This document shows positions 43,549 through 52,122 of a DNA stretch of 64,000 nucleotides, in pieces (the first letter of the stretch is position 1; each line of letters begins with the position of its first letter). The position numbers were made by a program, and so were the translations under genes. The notes beneath the pieces were generated by a model. The model worked only from the letters and a program-made list of their open reading frames with translations, searched no databases and was not told the DNA's origin. Source of the stretch: an uncultured Actinomyces sp. (GTDB lineage Bacteria; Actinomycetota; Actinomycetes; Actinomycetales; Actinomycetaceae); assembly GCA_900541895.1 (NCBI GenBank), contig UWSI01000002.1, positions 72,738-136,737 of the forward strand, written 5' to 3'.

Positions 43549-44901
43549 TTAGGACAGCGGGGGAGGAGTTGGAATGTCCAGGTCATCCAATGCCGACTCC
43601 AAAGAAGAAGTGTCGTCAGCATCAGCAGCAGATCCACGCGAAGGGCTCTCTGCTGCAACTCCAGGCAGAGGGGTGTGGACGGTACTGGGAAGAGAAACCT
43701 GTTGAGCGGAAGGCACCGCCGCACCAGAGGATGTGGGGGCTGTCGCTCCGCTTGCTGTCGCTCCGTTTGCTGCCGCTCCGCTTGGAATTCCTAGAGCAGG
43801 TGTCTCAGTGTTCTCGGGAGGAAGCGTTGGCGATGCGGGCGCACTATTCTCCGCTGCCTCTTCCACGCCATCAGATGTGGCATTGGAAGGGGTCTGAACG
43901 GAGGCTGTAGCCTCATCCTCACTGCTGTCAAGGGGAGCGGGGGCTACAGGCAGGCCAGCGGCCTCGTCAGTAGCAAACTCATCGGAATCAACGGAAAGGG
44001 TTGACTGAGGAAGCTCTACGACCGCGGAAGGCAAAGACCCAGCAGGAGTGCTCGGGGTGTCGACGGGGTCGAAAGGCTCAGTATGACTCTTAATGTTGAG
44101 GTGACGGCGCCGGATAATCATCGTTCCAGAGGCAGGAGTATCCGATGAGAGCGTCTCATGGTGTTCCTCTGGCTCGACATCTTCTTCGGGCTCATTGAGA
44201 TCGGCATCGGGGGAACAAGCTTTGAGAACTCGAGCAAGCTTGGCGCTTTCGGCCTCGAGATTAGCTCGTGCGCTTTCTTCCCATGCAAGTGCAAGCGGTG
44301 AATGAAAAATCTGCTCGCGCGCCAAAATCTTCTTAATTGCCAGGCGGCGTGCACGTACGTAATCCATATCGCACAAATCAGGGCATTCTTCGCGCAATGA
44401 TTCGCGGAAGCGCTTAAAGTCCTGAGGGCTAGCTGCCAGCATTCCTAAGTCGGCATCAATGAGGACTTGAGCATCCATGTCAGAAGGGTCCGCGCGGTGC
44501 GTGAAAAGCGCCATCATGAGCTCTTGAACGCGAGAAATAACATCCTCGCTCACCCCCAGTGCTTCCATGCGAGAACGTGCGTGGTACAGCGCGGAGAATT
44601 CTTGCTCATCGCTGTTAGTGCCGCGTTGGAAAACGTCAAAACTGCGGTTAAGAACCGCTCCTTGATACCACAGAGCAACCCGCAGAACATCAGGATCGTG
44701 TGCTGTCGAGGCAATCTCGTCGATACGCGCCAAGGTCTTGATGAGATGGCGGGTGTTGTGAAGGATTCGTCCCTTGGCATTCCAGCGCGAGATCAAATCT
44801 CGAGCTTCAGCCTCCAAGAGGGGAATCGGAGCACTTGCCCCGATTTCTTGCATCGCGTCCACGAAGGAACTAAAAAGCCACTGAGGTGCATCGGCACCCA
44901 T
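43549..44901 (-). CDS. degenerate HD-superfamily hydrolase-like protein with low-complexity tail
   Basis: Residues 1-215 of this 450-residue protein resemble the predicted metal-dependent HD phosphohydrolase family: a helical domain with LISRWNAKGRILHNTRHL, a conserved DADLGMLAA and a final SPLALAWEESARANLEAE. The metal-binding pair expected in a family-typical LWFHDAVY reads LWYQGAVL, so H and D are lost; the last D is kept. I infer a pseudoenzyme. Residues 216-450 are acidic, then Pro/Ser/Ala/Thr-rich, with short repeats near 380-395. There is no signal peptide or membrane segment. AGGAG precedes the ATG. The 233 bases upstream (44902-45134) show nothing I can name. Confidence 0.7.
   Translation of the reverse strand: MGADAPQWLFSSFVDAMQEIGASAPIPLLEAEARDLISRWNAKGRILHNTRHLIKTLARIDEIASTAHDPDVLRVALWYQGAVLNRSFDVFQRGTNSDEQEFSALYHARSRMEALGVSEDVISRVQELMMALFTHRADPSDMDAQVLIDADLGMLAASPQDFKRFRESLREECPDLCDMDYVRARRLAIKKILAREQIFHSPLALAWEESARANLEAESAKLARVLKACSPDADLNEPEEDVEPEEHHETLSSDTPASGTMIIRRRHLNIKSHTEPFDPVDTPSTPAGSLPSAVVELPQSTLSVDSDEFATDEAAGLPVAPAPLDSSEDEATASVQTPSNATSDGVEEAAENSAPASPTLPPENTETPALGIPSGAAANGATASGATAPTSSGAAVPSAQQVSLPSTVHTPLPGVAAESPSRGSAADADDTSSLESALDDLDIPTPPPLS
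43739..43783. repeat. three 15-base tandem repeats inside the HD-like gene
   Basis: Three near-identical copies of GCTGTCGCTCCGCTT (43739-43753, 43754-43768, 43769-43783) differ at one or two bases. On the minus strand they encode Ala/Thr/Gly/Ser/Asn-rich five-residue units. The unit length keeps the frame, so copy number could vary between strains. Confidence 0.85.
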
Positions 44902-45134
44902 GCGCGCTCACTCCTAGTCTGACAATGTTACTTGGTAATGCTAGCCACTTTTTGAACGCTTGGCACGGAGCTTTCCTATGAGCGAAGGATTCGCAGAGGC
45001 CATGCAGCGCATAATCACTTAATTTCCAGCGGTTTTCTGCGTGATTCTCAAGGAAAAACACCAGTGCTTCAGTAGTTGAGATTCGCAAGACAATTGGCGC
45101 GGGAAGGAAGCTGCGAAGATCGAATTCCGTCAGT

Positions 45135-46622
45135 TTATGCCTTCAAGCGTTCTTTGGACTGCACGATTGGCATATCGATCTTGACGGTGAGGCCACCGCC
45201 CGTAGTCTTTGTGAGCTCTGCGTGACCGCCGTGCGCTGAGACGATTGAGGATACGATGGAAAGTCCCAATCCGGAGCCACCCAGTGAGCGGGCACGTGAG
45301 CTTTCTGTTCGATAGAAGCGCTGGAAAACTTTTTCATAGTCTTCCTTCGCAATTCCAGGTCCGTGATCCCTAAATTCCATCAGAACAGAAGTCGGATTCT
45401 GACCTACAGCAATCTCTACCGGTGTTGAACGCGGGGTGTAACGCACAATGTTACCGATGATATTTGTGAGCACCTGTTGCAGGCGGTCGCGGTCGGCCTG
45501 AATCCAGACGGATTGCGGAATCGGCTGGTCGTTGATCCCCAGAATCTTGACCTGGCGAGTGGGATCGAGAGCTTGAAGATCGAAGCGAGCATTGCGAAGC
45601 ATCGCGATCACATCGACATCCACGATTTCTAGCGGCCGGCCCTCGTCCAAGCGGGCCAGAGTCAAGAGGTCCTCAACCAATGAACCCATGCGAGTTGATT
45701 CGGATCGAATTCGCCCCATGACTTCGCCGGTGCGCTCTGTCGGAACGCCGCCCATTGAGTAGAGCTCGCAGTAACCTGAAATCGCGGCTAGGGGAGTGCG
45801 CAGTTCATGCGAAGCATCGGAAACGAAGCGACGGATCTTACGCTCAGATTCCTCGCGCGCTGCGAATGACTGTTCCAGCTGGCTCAGCATGGAGTTCAAT
45901 GACTTCGAAAGCGAACCGACTTCCGTTGAAGGCGGAGCAAATGGAACACGCTGGGTGAGGTCGCCGGCGGCAATCTTGCCTGCAGTCGTTTCGATTCCAC
46001 GCAGGGGAAGAAGCGCGCGCCGGACTAGGTAGGTCGCCAGGCCGGTGCCGATGGCGATGATCGCAATTGCCGTTGTTGCGACGTATCCAGCCATATTTTG
46101 AATGGTGAATTTTACGTCGTTGAGCGGAAGCGCGACGGTGAGCCTGCCCGTTGGGGTGATATCGCCACTGCGCGTAATGGGAACAATAATCACGCGCCAT
46201 GTAGATCCCTGCTTCGTCGATTCGACAGTAACGGGGTCAGTCCAGCCGGTAGCCGTCTGCGCGGATTGACCTGGCTTGAGAAGCTCCGGAATCAGCGGTT
46301 TACCCGCGTGGTCGCGTGTCGAGGCCGAGAGCAGCGTGACGTCTTCTTCGTTCGCCCGTTGGATGTTGAGGTAGTAGAGAGTGGGGAGGTTGGGCTCTTG
46401 AGCCAGCTCCTGTGGGTTCTCAATGGCCTTGGGGGCCAATGACAAAACTGTTGATGAGAGTTGGTCGTCAACTTGGGCAATGAGGTGGCGCTGCAAGAGG
46501 CCGATCATCACCGTTGCTGAAAGGGAAAGTCCAAGAGAGAGAAGAAGTGCAGTGAGCGCAACAATTCTGGCCGTCAACGAACGTGACGACCAGAATCTGC
46601 GTACTACACCGCGTGGGTACAT
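45135..46622 (-). CDS. sensor histidine kinase
   Basis: This 495-residue kinase has a membrane helix at about 18-44, an extracellular domain of some 130 residues, a second helix at about 178-200 and a HAMP linker. The phosphoacceptor is H272 in SDASHELRTPL, and the ATP-binding domain has N and G boxes (QQVLTNIIGNIVRYTP, DHGPGI, GGSGLGLSIV). It resembles the MprB/TcrY type. The regulator gene ends three bases upstream, so they form one operon. The signal it senses cannot be read from sequence. Confidence 0.93.
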   Translation of the reverse strand: MYPRGVVRRFWSSRSLTARIVALTALLLSLGLSLSATVMIGLLQRHLIAQVDDQLSSTVLSLAPKAIENPQELAQEPNLPTLYYLNIQRANEEDVTLLSASTRDHAGKPLIPELLKPGQSAQTATGWTDPVTVESTKQGSTWRVIIVPITRSGDITPTGRLTVALPLNDVKFTIQNMAGYVATTAIAIIAIGTGLATYLVRRALLPLRGIETTAGKIAAGDLTQRVPFAPPSTEVGSLSKSLNSMLSQLEQSFAAREESERKIRRFVSDASHELRTPLAAISGYCELYSMGGVPTERTGEVMGRIRSESTRMGSLVEDLLTLARLDEGRPLEIVDVDVIAMLRNARFDLQALDPTRQVKILGINDQPIPQSVWIQADRDRLQQVLTNIIGNIVRYTPRSTPVEIAVGQNPTSVLMEFRDHGPGIAKEDYEKVFQRFYRTESSRARSLGGSGLGLSIVSSIVSAHGGHAELTKTTGGGLTVKIDMPIVQSKERLKA

Positions 46623-46625
46623 TTT

Positions 46626-47336
46626 TTAGTTATCGTCTCGAAGGATGTATCCAACGCCTCGCTTGGTGTGAATGAGCTCGCCGCTGGCGCCTTCGACGGT
46701 CAGCTTGCGACGCAGGTAGGAAATATAGGATTCGACGATTGCAACCTCGCCATCCCAGTCGTATTCCCAGACGTGATCGAGGATCTGCATCTTGGAAACG
46801 ACTCGTCCCTGATTGATCATGAGGTAGCGCAGAAGCTTGAACTCGGTGGGGGACAGGTCGATCGGTACTCCAGCGCGAGTGACTTCGTGTGCGTCTTCGT
46901 CGATGACAAGGTCAGCGACGCGCAGCTTGCCATCGTCGCCGCTCTCGCCCAGCGTACGGCGCAGAACGGCACGAATACGTGCGACGACTTCCTCGAGGCC
47001 AAAAGGCTTTGTGACGTAATCGTCGCCGCCGACGGTGAGTCCCTGGATCTTGTCGCGCATATCATCGCGAGCTGTCAAGAAAAGGACGGGGATAGTGATA
47101 CCTGCATCGCGCAGGCGACGAGTCACTGTGAAGCCGTCCATATCGGGGAGCATGACGTCCAGAACGATCAGGTCGGGGCGTTCTTCCTGAGCCTGGTGGT
47201 AGGCAGATGCTCCGTCTTCTGCCGTAATGACATCAAAGCCAGCAAATCGCAGAGATGAGGCCAGAAGATCGCGAATATTTGGTTCATCGTCAACGACAAG
47301 AAGTCGCGCTTCTCCAGTGTTTTCAAATTCCGTCAT
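46626..47336 (-). CDS. OmpR-type response regulator
   Basis: This 236-residue regulator has a receiver domain with acidic pair VVDDEPN, phospho-site D60 (LIVLDVMLPDMDG) and the conserved KPFG, then a winged-helix DNA-binding domain (LSPTEFKLLRYLMIN, SYISYLRRKL). The frame extends further upstream, but the ATG at 47336 gives the usual receiver start; an ATG at 47345 is also possible. No clear ribosome site is seen. It is divergent from the PH-domain genes and paired with the kinase downstream. Confidence 0.93.
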   Translation of the reverse strand: MTEFENTGEARLLVVDDEPNIRDLLASSLRFAGFDVITAEDGASAYHQAQEERPDLIVLDVMLPDMDGFTVTRRLRDAGITIPVLFLTARDDMRDKIQGLTVGGDDYVTKPFGLEEVVARIRAVLRRTLGESGDDGKLRVADLVIDEDAHEVTRAGVPIDLSPTEFKLLRYLMINQGRVVSKMQILDHVWEYDWDGEVAIVESYISYLRRKLTVEGASGELIHTKRGVGYILRDDN

Positions 47337-47445
47337 AGTCAACATTTTGAGTGAGATAGCTGAATGTATCCTGAATGCCTGCTGTGTGAAATTGTTTTTC
47401 TGAGAATCTCCATGAAAAAGGTGCTGAAAGGAAGATAATGCAAGC

Positions 47446-47955
47446 ATGACTCAATCCAGCTCTCAAAGTCTTTTTGAACCCCAAGGCGTGACTTTTAATC
47501 CGGTTAAACGCTCGCTTGCCGTGGTGCGGCGGCTGAACGTCAGTATTTACTTTGTCATCGCTGTTGCTGCGGTATCGGTTGGCATGGTGATGGCACCAGA
47601 TTTTCCACGAGAGTGGGGTTTTGGGATCATCGCTGGATTAAGTGCCGGATGGCTCTACATGATGTGGATTATCGGCCGACAAATACGTAATTTCGCATGG
47701 GCGCAAGGTGAGCATGATTTCCTCATTCGTCGAGGCGCTTTCTTCCGCTCGATGACAATCGTTCCTTACGGCCGTATTCAGTACGTTGATATTTCAGAAG
47801 GCCCCGTTTCTCGCTTCTTCGGTATTTCCACGGTGATCATTCATACGGCCTCGGTCTCTACTCGTGCCTTTGTTCAGGGGATCCCCTCTGAGGATGCTGC
47901 CCGTCTGCGCGACCAACTCGCCCAGCGTGGAAGCGCTGAGATGGCAGGGCTGTGA
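47446..47955 (+). CDS. PH-domain membrane protein, YdbS-like
   Basis: This 169-residue protein has two hydrophobic segments (about residues 33-50 and 57-78) and a bacterial PH domain (bPH2, YdbS family) after them, with the usual IVPYGRIQYVDISEGPVSRFFG. YdbS and YdbT proteins are membrane proteins; in Bacillus they affect resistance to some bacteriocins, but their biochemistry is unclear. It overlaps the next gene by four bases, and the two probably act together. Confidence 0.85.
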   Translation: MTQSSSQSLFEPQGVTFNPVKRSLAVVRRLNVSIYFVIAVAAVSVGMVMAPDFPREWGFGIIAGLSAGWLYMMWIIGRQIRNFAWAQGEHDFLIRRGAFFRSMTIVPYGRIQYVDISEGPVSRFFGISTVIIHTASVSTRAFVQGIPSEDAARLRDQLAQRGSAEMAGL

Positions 47956-49604
47956 GCATGAGTTCTTCTCAACACGTGTATGCAGCGGACCAAGGGGTTG
48001 ATCCCTCGCTGTGGCGCCGCGTCCACGTCATCACGCCTCTTCTGGAGATCTGGCAAATCTTGGTGGCAGGTTTTGCCCTGGTTACTTATCGCAATTTCAG
48101 TGAAATTCAGGAAATGCTGCGCTCTGAGTATCTTCTTTCTTTCCTTTCGGAGCGTTTCTTTTATTTGGCGGGGAGCGCGCTGATTGTCATCGCCGTCCTA
48201 GTTGGTTTTGTTTTTCTCCAGTGGTGGTCCTTGGCCTTTGCAGTCACGGAAACCGCAGTGTGGTCGCGCCACGGGATTCTTAAGCGTCAGCAGCGCCATG
48301 CGCGCTTGGATCGTATTCAGGCCGTTGATATCTCCCAGCCGGTCCTTGCACGAATTCTTGGTTTGGGCAAGCTTGATGTTGAAGTTGCTGGTGGCTCCTC
48401 CTCCAACATCACCATCGGTTATCTCAAGGTCTCAGAACTTGAGGCTCTGCGCGGAGAAATCCTTGCTCGTGCTGCAGGGCTGAGGGTAGAGGCACAAACC
48501 TCCCCCCAGACCTCGGCAATCGGGACGACACCTCAGTCTCCGTGCGCTCCCGTCCAGAGCGGGTACCCAGCTGCAACGGCAGATCCCTACGCGCCCAGCC
48601 AGTCCGTGGCCTCGCAAACTCCTGCAAACTACAGCTATACCGGAGAGGTCTATGCGCCTTCCTCGATTCCGGTCGCACCCGAACGCGAGCTTTATCAGGT
48701 CTCGATGGGACGCCTGCTTGGATCTCAGATGCTGTCTTTGGGCAATATCGCAGCCATTTTGCTTCTGATTGCATTCCTCGTTGCCGGAGGCATTGCCGCT
48801 GTTCAAGAGGGTGTCGTCGTTGCCATTGCCTCATTGGGTGGTTTCCTCTCGGTGGCAATGTCGATCGTCGGTGTGCAGTGGAATCGTTTTGCCTCCGAGG
48901 CCAACTTCCGCCTAGCGATTTCTCCCGATGGTATCCGCGTGCGACGCGGTTTGCTCAGTACGCGCGCGCAGACCATTCCGCCGAGGCGTATTCACGCGAT
49001 TCAGGTTCAACAGCCCTTCTTTTGGCGTTTTCTGGGTTGGTACCGCGTGAGCATTCTTCAAGCCGGTTACGGCGCGAAAGACACTGACTCGAACAAACAG
49101 CAGAGCTCCCACATCCTTATTCCTGTAGGTACACGCCAAGACGTTGAATTCGCACTGTGGATGGTTTTCAACGATCTGGGTGTCGATGATGTTCCTTCCT
49201 TCATTGAGGCTGCGCTCGCGGGAAAGGGAAGTGGGCAGGGCTTTGTACAGATGTCGCCTCGAGCGCGCTTCTTGGACCCCTTCGCCTACCATCGCCGCGC
49301 TCGAGCAATCACGCGGACCACTTTCGTTATCCGCGATGGTTGGTTGAATCGGAAGAGCCTGTGGGCGCCTATTGCACGTCTGCAGTCGGTTCGGGTGCAG
49401 TCGGGTCCGTTAGAACGCAAACTGGGTGTGGCAAGTCTGCACATGGATGTGGTTCCCGGTGCATTCAAGATGATTGCGGAGCATCAAGATGCCTCGCAGG
49501 CAAGTGCAGATATTTACACCTTGCTCATCGAGGGGCAGGCCAACCGTGCCAGCGAGCCTCCTGAGAAATGGATGCTGCGCGTAGAAAATGGGATGCACAG
49601 TTAA
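47952..49604 (+). CDS. PH-domain membrane protein, YdbT-like
   Basis: This 550-residue protein has repeated pairs of membrane helices (about residues 30-50, 75-98, 255-300) with bacterial PH domains between them. HARLDRIQAVDISQPVLAR, TIPPRRIHAIQVQQPFFWR and APIARLQSVRVQSGPLER mark three PH units, as in YdbT. The start is a GTG overlapping the previous stop, with an ATG two codons on (47958). A Pro/Ser/Thr-rich linker lies between the first and second units. It follows the YdbS-like gene as the usual pair. Confidence 0.87.
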   Translation: MSMSSSQHVYAADQGVDPSLWRRVHVITPLLEIWQILVAGFALVTYRNFSEIQEMLRSEYLLSFLSERFFYLAGSALIVIAVLVGFVFLQWWSLAFAVTETAVWSRHGILKRQQRHARLDRIQAVDISQPVLARILGLGKLDVEVAGGSSSNITIGYLKVSELEALRGEILARAAGLRVEAQTSPQTSAIGTTPQSPCAPVQSGYPAATADPYAPSQSVASQTPANYSYTGEVYAPSSIPVAPERELYQVSMGRLLGSQMLSLGNIAAILLLIAFLVAGGIAAVQEGVVVAIASLGGFLSVAMSIVGVQWNRFASEANFRLAISPDGIRVRRGLLSTRAQTIPPRRIHAIQVQQPFFWRFLGWYRVSILQAGYGAKDTDSNKQQSSHILIPVGTRQDVEFALWMVFNDLGVDDVPSFIEAALAGKGSGQGFVQMSPRARFLDPFAYHRRARAITRTTFVIRDGWLNRKSLWAPIARLQSVRVQSGPLERKLGVASLHMDVVPGAFKMIAEHQDASQASADIYTLLIEGQANRASEPPEKWMLRVENGMHS

Positions 49605-49708
49605 TATCCATTGACGCAGCTGCGAAGATAGCGCCGATCTGGGGGCGCGGATTCAGACGCGGCTTGTCGCTCAGGGCCATCCATCAGACACCACAGCAAA
49701 GGCGGAAT

Positions 49709-50635
49709 ATGCGCGGCGGTCGACTTGATATCGGCATTATCGGCATGGGACATGTTGGCCCTGTGATCGGCTCGGCCCTGCGCGCGGTTGGACACACGAT
49801 TGTTGGGGTGAGTGCCTCTTCGGAGGAATCGCGGGAGCGTGCCGATGCTCTGTTACCGGGGATTCCCATTCTTTCGGTAGAAGAGATTGTCTCTGGTTGC
49901 CAGATGGTTGTTCTGACCGTTCCCGACGACCAGCTTGAAGGTTTGGTCAAGGGCCTGGCTGAATTAGGTGCCTGGCAGTCCTCGCAACTGATTGTGCATA
50001 CTTCGGGGGCGCACGGAATTGACATTCTGCGCCCCGCCTCGGGTATGGGGGCAATTCCCTTGGCAATTCATCCGGCAATGACCTTCACGGGGACCTCAGT
50101 TGACGTTCCACGTTTGGTGGGGACACCCTTTGCAGTGACTGCTCCAGCAATTGCCTTGCCCATTGCCCAAGCGCTAGTCGTTGAAATGGGTGGTGAGCCT
50201 TTCGAGATCGCGGAGGAAGATCGCGGGGTCTACCACGCTGCGTTGAATCACGGTGCAAATTTCCTTGCCACTGTAGTCGCGCAGTCTAAGCAGATCCTCT
50301 CCACCGTTGGAATTGAGGATCCGGGAACTTTCTTGCGTCCCCTGTGCGAGGCCGCCCTAGATCGCGCGCTGCGAGCGGGGGACCGCGGTGTCTCTGGCCC
50401 CATCCCGCGAGGAGATGTCGGAACAATTCGCGAGCACCTGAGCGTTCTAGAGACCAAAGCCAAGGAAGAAAACTTGGCGGGGGAGGGCCAGTGGGGACAC
50501 CGCCTCGAGGATGCGCGCTCGACTTACGCGGCAATGACTCTGCACACCGTTGACCTACTGGAATTTGAGGGACGAATCAGCTCTCAGGTGGCCTGGGAAA
50601 TACGCGCAGCTGTGCGTGAAATGGGTGAAAAGTGA
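49709..50635 (+). CDS. Rossmann-fold protein with DUF2520 domain
   Basis: This 308-residue protein has an N-terminal NAD(P)-binding Rossmann fold (IGIIGMGHVGPVIGSALR) and a helical C-terminal DUF2520 domain (HHAAL-like YHAALNHGANFLATV, PLCEAALDRAL). Relatives lie next to panC in many actinobacteria and resemble ketopantoate or F420-dependent reductases. A role as a ketopantoate-type reductase supplying pantoate to PanC is attractive but unproven. The frame runs upstream into the previous gene; I choose ATG 49709, preceded by AAAGGCGG. Confidence 0.82.
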   Translation: MRGGRLDIGIIGMGHVGPVIGSALRAVGHTIVGVSASSEESRERADALLPGIPILSVEEIVSGCQMVVLTVPDDQLEGLVKGLAELGAWQSSQLIVHTSGAHGIDILRPASGMGAIPLAIHPAMTFTGTSVDVPRLVGTPFAVTAPAIALPIAQALVVEMGGEPFEIAEEDRGVYHAALNHGANFLATVVAQSKQILSTVGIEDPGTFLRPLCEAALDRALRAGDRGVSGPIPRGDVGTIREHLSVLETKAKEENLAGEGQWGHRLEDARSTYAAMTLHTVDLLEFEGRISSQVAWEIRAAVREMGEK

Positions 50636-50644
50636 TCCGTTAGA

Positions 50645-50674
50645 CCCCCACGAAATGGCGTTTCGGGGGCCTTT
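50645..50674 (+). terminator. hairpin between the DUF2520 gene and panC
   Basis: CCCCC-A-CGAAA pairs with TTTCG-GGGGG (50645-50655 with 50661-50669) around loop TGGCG, followed by CCTTTC. One base is bulged. It may be a partial terminator. Confidence 0.6.
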
Positions 50675-50692
50675 CGGGCGAAAATAAGTCAC

Positions 50693-51634
50693 ATGAACTC
50701 TACGCCTCAGTTGACGCATACCCGAGAAGAACTTGCGCAAGCACTATCCCAACTTGAGGGGACGTGCGCGCTGGTCATGACAATGGGAGCGCTCCACCGA
50801 GGGCACCTTGAGCTTGTCCGGCAGGCACAGGAGCTTGCCGATCATGTCATCGTCACAATCTTCGTCAACCCCACCCAGTTTGCTCCGGGCGAGGACTACG
50901 ATGCCTACCCGCGCACATTGGATGCCGATATGGACGCGCTGTCAACGGTGGGCGCTGATCTTGTATGGGCTCCTTCTGTCACTGATGCTTACCCAACTCC
51001 CGCAACCACCCGTATCGACGCTGGCCCGGTTGCCCACATTCTTGAAGGAGCAACTCGCCCGACGCACTTTGCCGGCGTCGCACTGGTCGTCTCAAAGGCA
51101 ATGAATCTGATCCGTCCTGATGTTGCGCTCTTTGGTCAAAAAGATGCCCAACAGCTGGCAGTTATTCGCACTTTTGTTCGTGACTTGGATATGTCCGTGC
51201 GCATTCAGGCCGTTGAGATTGTTCGCGATAGCGATGGTGTTGCGCTCTCTTCGCGTAATCAGTACCTCAGTGAGGAAGAACGCGTGCACGCGCGTTCCCT
51301 GTCGCGTGCGATTGACGAGGCCCGCGCTGCAGCGGCTTTGGGTGTTCCTCTTGACGAGGTTTTGCGTGCTGCCTCCTCCGTTCTCGAGGCCGAAGAGGGA
51401 GTTGTTCCCGATTACGTTGCAATCGTGGATGATGACGATTTCACCCTGCTTGCAGGGACGGGAAGCGCCGCAGAACAGGTGGACAAGGAAAGCCGTGAGA
51501 AGGTGCTGGAAGCTGCGGCAACGCAGGGAAGCCTTCGCGCTCGAATTCTTCTTGCCGCGCGGGTCGGAGCGACTCGCTTGATCGATAACGCGGATGTCGT
51601 TATTTCTGTTGCCGGAGGCGCACGTCATGAGTGA
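50693..51634 (+). CDS. panC: pantothenate synthetase
   Basis: PanC (313 residues) joins pantoate and beta-alanine with ATP to give pantothenate. The ATP site VMTMGALHRGHLELV, the FVNPTQFAPGEDYDAYPR segment and KDAQQLAVIR with the later SSRNQYLS are all typical. Its stop overlaps the panD ATG by eight bases, coupling synthesis of the enzyme that supplies beta-alanine with the one that uses it. No clear ribosome site precedes the ATG. Confidence 0.96.
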   Translation: MNSTPQLTHTREELAQALSQLEGTCALVMTMGALHRGHLELVRQAQELADHVIVTIFVNPTQFAPGEDYDAYPRTLDADMDALSTVGADLVWAPSVTDAYPTPATTRIDAGPVAHILEGATRPTHFAGVALVVSKAMNLIRPDVALFGQKDAQQLAVIRTFVRDLDMSVRIQAVEIVRDSDGVALSSRNQYLSEEERVHARSLSRAIDEARAAAALGVPLDEVLRAASSVLEAEEGVVPDYVAIVDDDDFTLLAGTGSAAEQVDKESREKVLEAAATQGSLRARILLAARVGATRLIDNADVVISVAGGARHE

Positions 51635-52061
51635 AATGACTCGGACCATGGTGATTGGAAAGATTCACCGTGCACGAGTAACTGGAGCCGATTTGCATTA
51701 TGTTGGCTCGATTACCATCGACGAAGACCTCTTGGATGCGGCCAATATTGTTCCCGGCCAAAAAGTAGATATTGCGGATGTGAATAACGGATCACGCCTA
51801 TCGACGTACACAATCGCCGGTCAGCGCGGAAGTGGTGTTATTCAGCTCAATGGGGCCGCGGCGCATCTGGTGAACCTGGATGATTTGGTCATCATCATGG
51901 CCTATGCCCAGGTCCCCGAATCCCAGGTTCGTTCTGTAACACCCAGTGTCGTTTTCGTTGATGCGCAGAATCGAATTATCGAAGAGGGGAGTGCTCTGGG
52001 ACAGGTCCCTGAGTCTTCGCCCCACGCCCAAAGTTTGGGATTGAAAAGTTCGGGTGCGTGA
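51627..52061 (+). CDS. panD: aspartate 1-decarboxylase
   Basis: PanD (144 residues) makes beta-alanine from aspartate using a pyruvoyl group formed by self-cleavage. The cleavage site is G27-S28 in YVGSITID. KIHRARVTGADLHY and IQLNGAAAHLV are typical. The frame extends upstream, but the ATG at 51627 follows CCGGAGGCG and overlaps panC. The last 25 residues are a variable tail. Confidence 0.96.
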   Translation: MSEMTRTMVIGKIHRARVTGADLHYVGSITIDEDLLDAANIVPGQKVDIADVNNGSRLSTYTIAGQRGSGVIQLNGAAAHLVNLDDLVIIMAYAQVPESQVRSVTPSVVFVDAQNRIIEEGSALGQVPESSPHAQSLGLKSSGA

Positions 52062-52109
52062 ATTTTAATCCGCTCATACGCATGGGCGTGACTAATCGCT
52101 GACTTTCGC

Positions 52110-52115
52110 TACCAT
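52110..52115 (+). promoter_or_regulatory. probable -10 box of lysS (leaderless transcript)
   Basis: TACCAT ends seven bases before the lysS ATG at 52123, with no ribosome binding site between. A weak -35 (near GTGACT) is about 16-17 bases upstream. The spacing fits a transcript that begins at the start codon. Confidence 0.4.
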
Positions 52116-52122
52116 TGAAGTC

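Noticed and set aside
43739..43783. Short repeat considered as a CRISPR remnant
   Set aside because: Units are 15 bases, directly adjacent, without spacers and inside a coding frame.
44870..45088. Small minus-strand open frame (72 codons) ahead of the HD-like gene
   Set aside because: It overlaps the start of the HD-like gene in another frame, has no recognisable motif and looks like non-coding upstream sequence.
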